From positions 181,916 through 245,915 of the forward strand of contig NZ_JAIMID010000009.1 in the NCBI RefSeq assembly GCF_019966535.1: DNA of 64,000 bases. The letters are read 5' to 3'. Source of the DNA: Mesobacterium pallidum. GTDB taxonomy: Bacteria > Pseudomonadota > Alphaproteobacteria > Rhodobacterales > Rhodobacteraceae. The translations under genes and the position numbers were made by a program. A model generated the notes under the pieces. It made no database searches and was not told the DNA's origin. It saw only the letters and a program-made list of their open reading frames with translations. Positions 1-7,900 of this stretch are shown one piece after another (position 1 is the first letter of the stretch; every line of letters begins with the position of its first letter).

Positions 1-860
1 CCGATGATGCGGGCGCCCATGCCCTCGACGATGCCGACCGCCCGCTCGACCAGCTGCGCATTTGTTGCCAGCACGCCCTTGTCGAGCCAGAGGTTGTCCT
101 CGAGGCCGACACGGACGTTGCCCCCCGCCAGCACGGCGGCGGCGGCATAGGCCATCTGGTTGCGACCGAGGGAAAAGGCAGAGAACGTCCAGTCTTGCGG
201 GACGTTGTTCACCATGGCCATGAAGGTGTTCAGATCATCCGGCGCGCCCCAGGGCACGCCCATGCAGAGCTGCACCAGCGCGGGGCTGTCCAGCACGCCA
301 TCGGCGACCAGCTGGCGGGCGTACCAGAGGTGCCCGGTGTCGAAGGCCTCGATCTCGGGCTTCACGCCCAGTTCGGTCATGCGGCGCCCCATGGCCTGCA
401 ACATGCCCGGCGTATTGGTCATGACGTAATCGGCTTCGGCAAAGTTCATCGTGCCGCAATCGAGCGTGCAGATCTCGGGCAGGCATTCGGCCACATGGGC
501 CACGCGCGCCTCGGCGCCGATCATGTCGGTGCCGGCCTCGTTCACCGGGAAGGGCGCGTCGGGCGAACCGAAGACGATGTCTCCGCCCATGCCGGCGGTC
601 AGGTTCAGCACCACGTCCACCTCGGCGTCGCGGATGCGATCCGTGACCTCGCGGTAGAGCGCAAGGTCCCGCGACGGCGCACCGGTTTCCGGATCGCGCA
701 CGTGGCAATGGACGATGGCGGCGCCGGCCTTGGCAGCTTCGATCGCGCTCTCGGCAATCTGCTTGGGCGACCGCGGCACGTGGGGCGAACGGTCCTGCGT
801 GGCCCCCGACCCGGTGACGGCGCAGGTGATGAACACCTCCTTGTTCATGGAAAGCGGCAT
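1..860 (-). CDS. BKACE-family beta-keto acid cleavage enzyme (DUF849), 3' end outside window
   Basis: Partial gene; about 286 residues are visible and the C-terminus lies beyond base 1. The protein opens MPLSMNKEVFITCAVTGSGA and has the Zn-binding HxH (H51, H53, in AIVHCHVRD) typical of 3-keto-5-aminohexanoate cleavage enzymes. These TIM-barrel enzymes condense a beta-keto acid with acetyl-CoA to give acetoacetate and a new acyl-CoA. The start at 860 is preferred over the in-frame ATG at 848 because an AGGGGG stretch sits just upstream of 860 and nothing does for 848. The substrate cannot be told from sequence. A second BKACE lies at 58119-58874. Confidence 0.9.
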   Translation of the reverse strand, partial: MPLSMNKEVFITCAVTGSGATQDRSPHVPRSPKQIAESAIEAAKAGAAIVHCHVRDPETGAPSRDLALYREVTDRIRDAEVDVVLNLTAGMGGDIVFGSPDAPFPVNEAGTDMIGAEARVAHVAECLPEICTLDCGTMNFAEADYVMTNTPGMLQAMGRRMTELGVKPEIEAFDTGHLWYARQLVADGVLDSPALVQLCMGVPWGAPDDLNTFMAMVNNVPQDWTFSAFSLGRNQMAYAAAAVLAGGNVRVGLEDNLWLDKGVLATNAQLVERAVGIVEGMGARII

Positions 861-1062
861 GTGACCCCCTCATTGGTGTTTTGCCCAAGGCGTAACACGG
901 GCGCGCGCAGGCGAGATAGGTCAAATGCGACGGGTTTTGCTTTGGTTTTTCCCCTGGAATGAACCTTTTGCGAACTTCTTTGGCCGTAAAGTGAGGTCAG
1001 GATCGGCCCAGTTGCGCGGCGTTCGCGTCGCGCGGGTATCCCCACCAAAGGCGAGGGCAAGG

Positions 1063-1284
1063 ATGGACGACAAGCGCCAAGACGCGGTGCCGGGCAGCGG
1101 ACGCCATGACAAGCTCTTTGCGTTGATCCATCAACAGGTCGCGAGTCGCCCGCGCCGCCTGCCCGTCCGGCCCGATGCCGTCGATGCGGCCGACGCCGCC
1201 GCCTTCCTCGCCAGTGCCCATCGCAGTTTCGAACTGGTCCGGGCCGAGCGGACGCTGGTCGATCGCTTGCGCCACGCCTTCTGA
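1063..1284 (+). CDS. Small hypothetical protein (73 aa)
   Basis: Short basic ORF starting MDDKRQDAVPGSGRHDKLFA and ending just before the convergent rlmE gene (12 nt gap). GGCGAGGGCAAGG precedes the ATG and gives a plausible though close ribosome site. The codon composition fits the genome. The sequence looks helical and soluble, without signal peptide or membrane segment. No family recognised. It could be a chance ORF, but its compact placement between two genes on opposite strands and good codon use favour a real small protein. Confidence 0.5.
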   Translation: MDDKRQDAVPGSGRHDKLFALIHQQVASRPRRLPVRPDAVDAADAAAFLASAHRSFELVRAERTLVDRLRHAF

Positions 1285-1296
1285 CGGCGCGTCTCC

Positions 1297-2013
1297 TCAG
1301 CCCCGGAACCCGGTCGCCACCACGAATTTTTCCGATGAATCCGCCCGTGACGAGGGCGGCTTGAAGTTCGAGACCTTGGCGAATTTCTGCTTCAGCAGTT
1401 TCTGCAACTCGCCCTCGGCGCCGCCGGCCAGCACCTTGGCGACAAAGGTGCCGCCCTCTTCCAGCACGTCGAAGGCGAGGTAGGCCGCCGCCTCGCAGAG
1501 CGCGATGATGCGCAGGTGGTCGGTCTGCTTGTGACCCGATGAGGCCGCCGCCATGTCCGACATCACCACGTCGGCCATGCCGCCCAGCCATTCCTTGACC
1601 TGCTGATCTGCATCGTCCGCCATGAAATCCAGCTGGTGGATCTCGCAGCCGGGGATCGGTTCGACCTCCTGCAGGTCGATCCCGAGGATGGAGCCCTGCT
1701 TCTTGCCCGCCCTCTCTCCCAACGCGTTCACCCGCTTGACGGCGACCTGGCACCAGCCGCCGGGCGCGCAGCCCAGGTCAACGACCCGGGCGCCGGGCAC
1801 GAGAAAGCGGTACTTGTCGTCGATCTCCATGATCTTGAAGGCGGCGCGGCCACGGTAGCCTTCCTCCTTCGCGCGCTTGACGTATGGGTCGTTCAGCTGC
1901 CGTTGCAGCCAGCGGGTCGAGCTGAGCGACCGGCCCCGGGCCGACTTGACCTTGACCTTCAGGTCGCGCTGGCCGCGCCCGGATGTGTTCTTGCCCGAAG
2001 GGGTCTTGGCCAT
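1297..2013 (-). CDS. rlmE: 23S rRNA (uridine-2'-O)-methyltransferase RlmE/FtsJ
   Basis: 238 aa SAM-dependent methyltransferase of the RrmJ/FtsJ family, which 2'-O-methylates a uridine of the 23S rRNA A-loop during late 50S maturation. Visible features: a basic N-terminus, [13 protein letters not shown] carrying the first catalytic Lys, the SAM motif [20 protein letters not shown] with the catalytic Asp, and GGTFVAKVL with the second Lys. The start at 2013 was chosen because AAGGA lies 8 nt upstream; the alternative ATG at 2022 would have the SD abutting it. Divergent from kynU, with 72 nt between the starts. Confidence 0.93.
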   Translation of the reverse strand: MAKTPSGKNTSGRGQRDLKVKVKSARGRSLSSTRWLQRQLNDPYVKRAKEEGYRGRAAFKIMEIDDKYRFLVPGARVVDLGCAPGGWCQVAVKRVNALGERAGKKQGSILGIDLQEVEPIPGCEIHQLDFMADDADQQVKEWLGGMADVVMSDMAAASSGHKQTDHLRIIALCEAAAYLAFDVLEEGGTFVAKVLAGGAEGELQKLLKQKFAKVSNFKPPSSRADSSEKFVVATGFRG

Positions 2014-2085
2014 GGGTCCCATCCTTGCGATAGCTTGGGGGGACATGTAGCGCGCGAGGGGGCGCGCGCGCAAGGAAGGACGCAA

Positions 2086-3318
2086 ATGACCGACTGGATG
2101 GAACGCGCGGTAGCGCTGGACGCGAACGATGGCATGGCCTGGACGCGGGACAGGTTCGAGCTGCCCGAGGGGGTGATCTACCTTGACGGCAATTCGCTGG
2201 GTGCCCGTCCGCGCGGCGTGGCCGAGCGGGTGGCGCAGGTGCTGGACGCCGAATGGCGGGACGGGCTGATCCGCAGCTGGAACGACGCGGGCTGGTTCGA
2301 CCTGCCGCTGCGCGTGGGGGACAGGATCGCGCCGCTGATCGGCGTCGGGGCGGGCGAGGTCGCGGTTGGCGACAGCACCTCGGTCAACCTCTTCAAATGC
2401 CTCGCCGCCGCGCTGCACGCCCGGCCGGACCGGTCGGTGATCCTGTGCGAGGCCGGGAATTTCCCGACCGATGGCTACATGGCGCAGGGGCTAACACGGC
2501 TGGTCGAGAAGGCCGAGTTGCGTTGGTTCGACGATGCCGAGGACGTGCGCGCAAAGCTGGGCCCGGACGTGGCCGTCGTGCTTTTGAGCCATGTTCATTA
2601 CCGCAGCGCCGCGGTGCAGGACATGGCGGCCGTGAATGCCGCGGCCCATGCCGCGGGCGCGCTGGTGCTGTGGGACCTGTCGCATTCCACCGGCGCGGTG
2701 CCGGTCGACCTGGGCGGAACCGGTGCCGACATGGCGGTCGGCTGCACCTACAAGTACCTCAACGGCGGGCCCGGCGCGCCGGCCTTCGCCTGGGTCGCGC
2801 CCGGGCTGGCGCCCGTCTCGCAACCATTGGCGGGCTGGATGGGCCATGCCGCACCCTTCGCCTTCGACCGCGACTACGCCCCGGCCGATGGGGCGCGCGG
2901 GCTGATGGCGGGCACGCCGCAGGTCCTGAGCCTCTCGGCGCTGGATGCCGCGCTCGAGATCTGGGAGGAGGTCGACCGCCCTGCCCTCTGGGCCCGGTCC
3001 GAAGCCATGGTCGCCTTCTTCATCGACGCGGTCCTTGACCTGTGCGCCGGTCACGGGCTGGCATTGGTATCGCCACGCGCGGCGCCGCGCGGCAGCCATG
3101 TCGGGTTCGATCACCCCGAGGGCTACGCCATCGTGCAGGCGCTGATCGCGCGCGGGATCATCGGCGATTTCCGCGCGCCCCAGATGATGCGCTTCGGCTT
3201 CGCACCGCTCTACCTGCGTTTTGCCGACCTGACAGCGGCAGCGTTGGCGCTGCGCGATGTGCTCGAGACGCGGGCCTGGGACGACCCGCGTTTTCAGGCC
3301 CGCGGCGCGGTGACCTGA
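2086..3318 (+). CDS. kynU: Kynureninase
   Basis: 410 aa PLP-dependent fold-type I enzyme that hydrolyses L-kynurenine to anthranilate and alanine (tryptophan catabolism). The N-terminal [13 protein letters not shown] motif, WDLSHSTGA with the PLP-pyridine Asp (about D197), and the PLP-binding Lys (about K223) in [11 protein letters not shown] are all characteristic of KynU. AAGGAAGGA lies 5 nt before the ATG. No kynA or kynB is adjacent, so the rest of the pathway must lie elsewhere. It is not linked to the aromatic cluster at 28-47 kb. Confidence 0.93.
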   Translation: MTDWMERAVALDANDGMAWTRDRFELPEGVIYLDGNSLGARPRGVAERVAQVLDAEWRDGLIRSWNDAGWFDLPLRVGDRIAPLIGVGAGEVAVGDSTSVNLFKCLAAALHARPDRSVILCEAGNFPTDGYMAQGLTRLVEKAELRWFDDAEDVRAKLGPDVAVVLLSHVHYRSAAVQDMAAVNAAAHAAGALVLWDLSHSTGAVPVDLGGTGADMAVGCTYKYLNGGPGAPAFAWVAPGLAPVSQPLAGWMGHAAPFAFDRDYAPADGARGLMAGTPQVLSLSALDAALEIWEEVDRPALWARSEAMVAFFIDAVLDLCAGHGLALVSPRAAPRGSHVGFDHPEGYAIVQALIARGIIGDFRAPQMMRFGFAPLYLRFADLTAAALALRDVLETRAWDDPRFQARGAVT

Positions 3319-3399
3319 CGCGGGCGAAACCGGACGCGGATCAAGCACTTGTTAACGCGCCGCGGTCACTCTTCCGACGAGCCAGGAAGGACAGACCCC

Positions 3400-4698
3400 A
3401 TGAGCCGAGTCGAGAGCGACAAGACCTGCATCACCGAGGAGGTGCCGAATTACGGGCTCGACGACCTCTTCATCTCGCGCACGGATGAGCGCGGCACGAT
3501 CCGGGCCGGCAACAACGCCTTCGTGCGCATCTCGGGTTATGACTGGTCACAGCTGCGCAAGGCACCGCACAAGATCATCCGGCACCCGGACACGCCGCGC
3601 GGTGTGTTCAGCCTGTTCTGGGACCGCCTGCGCGAGGGCAAGCCGGTCGGCGCCTATGTCAAGAACCGCGCGGCGGACGGACGCTACTACTGGGTCTTTG
3701 CCATCGCCATGCCGGTCGAAGGCGGATTCATCTCGGTTTGGATGAAGCCGTGCAGCGCCATGCACGACCGGATCATGGCGCTCTACCGCGTGCTCCTGAG
3801 CTACGAACGCGACCGCGCGCTCAAGCCCGAGGACAGCCGTGACACGCTGCTGCAGCACCTCGGCGAACAGGGTTTCGCCAGCTACGACGCCTTCATGGCC
3901 GAGGCGATCCGCGCCGAGGTGGCCGCCCGCGCGGAGGCATTGGGCAAGCCCATGCCGCCATTGCTCGAGGATGTCGGCCACCTGCAGGACACCGTCACGC
4001 GGATGGAAAAGGATCTCGCCGCCGTGCGCGCCTCGGTCTACGAGATCCGCTCGACCCCGTTCAACCTGCGCATCCAGGCCAGCCGGGTCGGCGATATCGG
4101 CATCCCGATGCAGGTGATTTCGCAGAACTACGGGCTGCTGGCCAAGGACATCGAAGAGGTCAACGCCCAGATGCAGGAGGCGGTGACCGCCGCCGCCCGC
4201 GAGGTCGAGGTCGACGGCTTTGCCGTCGCCGCGGCCGGGCTCATGGGCGAGGCCGCGCGCCAGTTCCGCGCGCAGTCGGATTGGCCCGATGGCGTGGAGG
4301 CCGAGGCAGAGATCGCCGCCTTCGAACGCGAGATCACGCGCTTTGCAGCCCGGGGCGACGGGCTGAAGCGGCAGATGGAGGCCCTTCTCGCGACCCTGAG
4401 GCAGTTGCGCCGGGTGGTGTCGGGCCTCGCCGTGGTGCGCGTCATGTGCCGGATCGAGGCGGCGGGAATCGCCGACGACAGTGGCGGCATCGGCGAAGTG
4501 ACCTCGCGCCTGCTGAAATTCCAGCGCGACATGGTGGCCCAGATCGACCGGATGGACGCGGAATGCGTGGATGCCATCGGCAGCGCGGGCCGGCTTCAGG
4601 GGCAGACCGCGACCGGCGGCGGACGCGCGGGCCGGCCCGGCACAGCCCAATCGCTGGCGTTGCTGCGCGAGATGTGCGCCCAGGCCAAGGCGGGATAG
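3400..4698 (+). CDS. PAS-domain sensor protein, Aer-like PAS without MCP domain
   Basis: 432 aa soluble protein. Residues about 20-118 form a PAS domain very like the aerotaxis receptor Aer: NNAFVRISGYDWSQL, IIRHPDTPRGVF and VKNRAADGRYYWVFA, where Aer-type PAS domains bind FAD. Instead of transmembrane and methyl-accepting regions, the remaining 300 residues are mostly helical and probably form coiled coils. There is no kinase, GGDEF or MCP hairpin motif. Probably a cytosolic redox or energy-taxis related sensor; output unknown. AGGAAGGA lies 8 nt upstream of the start. Monocistronic, followed by strong hairpins. Confidence 0.8.
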   Translation: MSRVESDKTCITEEVPNYGLDDLFISRTDERGTIRAGNNAFVRISGYDWSQLRKAPHKIIRHPDTPRGVFSLFWDRLREGKPVGAYVKNRAADGRYYWVFAIAMPVEGGFISVWMKPCSAMHDRIMALYRVLLSYERDRALKPEDSRDTLLQHLGEQGFASYDAFMAEAIRAEVAARAEALGKPMPPLLEDVGHLQDTVTRMEKDLAAVRASVYEIRSTPFNLRIQASRVGDIGIPMQVISQNYGLLAKDIEEVNAQMQEAVTAAAREVEVDGFAVAAAGLMGEAARQFRAQSDWPDGVEAEAEIAAFEREITRFAARGDGLKRQMEALLATLRQLRRVVSGLAVVRVMCRIEAAGIADDSGGIGEVTSRLLKFQRDMVAQIDRMDAECVDAIGSAGRLQGQTATGGGRAGRPGTAQSLALLREMCAQAKAG

Positions 4699-4979
4699 GC
4701 GCGTCGCCCCGGCCCTGCCCCCCGGGGCAGGACCGCGCTGGCGCTCTCCCGACTGCGCTCGCTTCTCGAACGTGCCCGGACCGGTTGTCTCAACTCGGGG
4801 TGCCCGGGACGGCGGTGCGGCCGGGCCATCCCGCGGCCGGGTGGCCTGCCGGGGGCGGCCTCGGCCATGTCCCCGCGGCGCACCGGGCCTTTGTCGCCCC
4901 CCCCGAAACGATACCGCCCGCGGCGCCTGGGGCGTCGCGGGCGGGTTCGGAGCGGTGCCCCGGTTTCAGGCGATCCGGA
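4699..4979. terminator. Convergent intergenic region with two strong hairpins
   Basis: Non-coding gap between the convergent PAS gene and the RTX protease. Two near-perfect stem-loops are visible. At 4714-4731, CCTGCCCC pairs with GGGGCAGG (8 bp stem), 15 nt after the PAS stop. At 4914-4944, CCGCCCGCG pairs with CGCGGGCGG (9 bp plus an inner partial stem), about 36 nt downstream of the RTX stop when read on the minus strand. Neither has a clean U tract, so termination is inferred from position and stem strength. Confidence 0.5.
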
Positions 4980-7900
4980 TCAGAACAGGACCAGATCGGA
5001 TTCCAGCGCCACCAGGTTGTTCACCCCGACCAGCAGGATCGTGTCCCCGCCGCCGAAGTTGAACACCGTGCTGCCCGCCACCACCGTGGCGTGGTCGGCG
5101 ATGACCTGCGCTTCGGTCTTGCCGCCGCCCCAGAGCGCGGCGTCGAGGTGCAACTCGTCCGCACCCAGGGCAAAGTCCATCACGGTGTCGGCATGGTCGC
5201 CGTCGTTGAAGATGATCTGGTCCGCGCCGGCGCCAGTCACGATCGTGTCGTCGCCGCGATCGCCGTACAGCACGTCTGCGCCGCCGCCGCCGTCGATCGA
5301 GTCGAAGCCGAAGCCGCCGTGGATCGTGTCGCTGCCGAAGGCACCGTAGAGCGTATCAAAGCCCGCCCCGCCGTCGATCAGGTCCGCGCCCGACAGGCCG
5401 TCGATCGTGTCGTCGCCGCTGCCGCCTTCCAGCACGTTGTTGCCGGTCGTGCCCTCGATGTAGTTGTCAAGAGCGTTGCCGGCCCCGTTCAGGTCGCCGC
5501 CGATCAGGAACAGGTTCTCGACATTCGCGGCCAGGCTGTAGTTGATGGTCGCCACGACCATGTCGTTGCCCTGCGCGTTCAGCTCGATCACGACGTCGCC
5601 GGCATCGTCGACGTCGTAGCGGTCATCGCCGCCGTTGCCGGACATGGTGTCCGCCCCGGTGCCGCCGTCCAGCGTGTCCTTGCCGCCTCCGCCGTTCAGC
5701 TCGTCATCGCCGGCGCCGCCCAACAGGACGTCCCAGCCATTGTTGCCGTTCAGCGTGTCGTTGCCGGCGCCGCCATCGATCGTGTCGCCCTGCTTGCCGC
5801 CGTTGATGACATCATTGCCATCCTCGCCGTTCAGCAGGTCGTGGCCGTTGTTGCCCTTGATGTCGTCGTCGCCCGCACCGCCGTAGACCGTGTCCGAACC
5901 GCCCTTGGCCGTGATGGCGTTGGCGCCCGCGTTGCCGGTGATGACGTTGTCGAGCCCGTTGCCGGTGCCGAGGATGTCATCGGGGCCGATCAGCGTCAGG
6001 TCCTCGACATTGGCGGTCATCACATGGCCGAAGCTGGAGTAGACCAGGTCGTGGCCCCCCGTGCCCGAGGTCTCGGACACGACGTCGTTCCAGCTGTCGA
6101 CATAGTAGACGTCGTCACCGCCGCCGCCGACCATGGTGTCGTTGCCGGCCCCGCCGTCCAGCGTGTCGCCGCCGGCGCCACCCTCGATCAAATCCGCGCC
6201 GCCTTCGCCCGCAAGGCTGTCCGCGCCGGCGCCGCCGATCACGGTGTCCTGGCCCCAACCGGCAAGGATCGTGTCATTGCCCGCCGCGCCATCCAGCACG
6301 TTCGACCCGTTTTCCGCAATGATCGTGTTGTCCAGCGCGTTGCCGGTGGCGTTGAGGTCCAGGCCGCCGGTCAGCAGGCCATCCTCGACCTCGTCGGCCA
6401 GCAGGATGTCGGCGGTGAAGGAATGCATGGTGTCATGCCCTTCGCCGCCGACTTCGATCACCACCTGGGAGGCATTGTCGATCTCGTAAAGATCGTTGCC
6501 GGCCCCGCCCAGCATGGTGTCGGCACCCGAGTAGCCGCGCAGGTCGTCATCCCCGTCGCCGCCCTCGAGACGGTCGTCGCCGTTGCCGCCCAGCAGCGTG
6601 TCGTTGCCCGCCATGCCCTGGATGGTGTCGTTGCCGGCGTTGCCGTCGATCCAGTTGTCGACGGCATTGCCACGCAGCAGCTCGCCCGTGCCGTCGGCGC
6701 CCATGATGTTCTCGAAGTTGATCACCTGTTCGCTGCCGGCCGAGTAGGACCAGACACCGGCCGTCAGGTCGATGGTGACGGGCACACCCCAGCTGTAGTG
6801 GCTGACGTCGAAGGTATCGATGCCCGCGCCGCCATCATAGATGTCACCGTCGATAGAGCCGCCGTCGGTCATCCGCACCAGGTCGTCGCCGTCGCCGCCC
6901 TCGATCGTGTCGGCGCCGCCGCCATCCTCGATCGTATCGTTGCCGCCGTTGCCCATGATGTGGTTGGCGCTGTTCGAGCCGATCAGCGTCTCGCCGACGC
7001 CGGCGCCACCCGAGATATTCTCGAAGGCCAGCACCGCCTCGGTGCCGCCCCCGGTGCTCCAGACGCCTGTCCCAAGATTGACGGTGACCGGCCCGCTCCA
7101 ATTGTGGGCGCTGATGTCGAACGTGTCGATCCCGGTGCCACCGTTGAAGTAATCGCCGACCATGCCGTCATCTTCCGCGTAGACGGTGTCGTCTCCCGTA
7201 CCGCCCAGCACACTGTCGGTGCCCGTGCCATCGTGCAGCTTGTCGTTGCCGTCATTGCCTTCCAGCGTGTCGTTTCCGCCGCGCCCGAAGACGGTATTGG
7301 CACCGCCGCCCATCTGGATGTGGTTGGCGCCCGCCGTGCCCAGGATCGTTTCGGACCCGGTCGCCGCGAAGGTGGCGTTGTAGTTCTCGAAGTTCTTGTA
7401 GCTGATCGTGGTCGAGGGCGAGCCCGCGAAGAAATACTCCCCGGTCTCGAGGTCGATCGTGTTAAGGGAGGTCAGGTTGACCGAGTATTCCAGCGTGTCG
7501 ATCCCGTCGCCGCCGTCATAGGCGTCGGCACCGGCGTTGAAGTGGCGCACAACGTCGTTGCCGGCCCCTGCATCGACCGCGTCGACGCCGCTATTGCCAT
7601 CGATGGTGTCGTCACCGTCGCCGCCGTAGAGCGTGTCGTTGTTATCGCCGCCCTCGATGGAATCGTTGCCGGTGCCGCCCTGGATCGTATCCTCGCCCGC
7701 GCCACCTTCGAGCACGTCGTTGCCCGAGCCGCCGTCGATGGAATCGTCACCGCCGTCGCCTTCGAGCGTGTCGTTGCCGCCGTTGCCCTCGAGCGTGTCG
7801 TCGCCGTCACGGCCCGCGACGGCGTTGCCGCCGTTGGACATCTGGATGTGGTTGGCGCCCGAGGTGCCCAGGATGCCCTCGCTGCTGGTGCCCGTGAAGG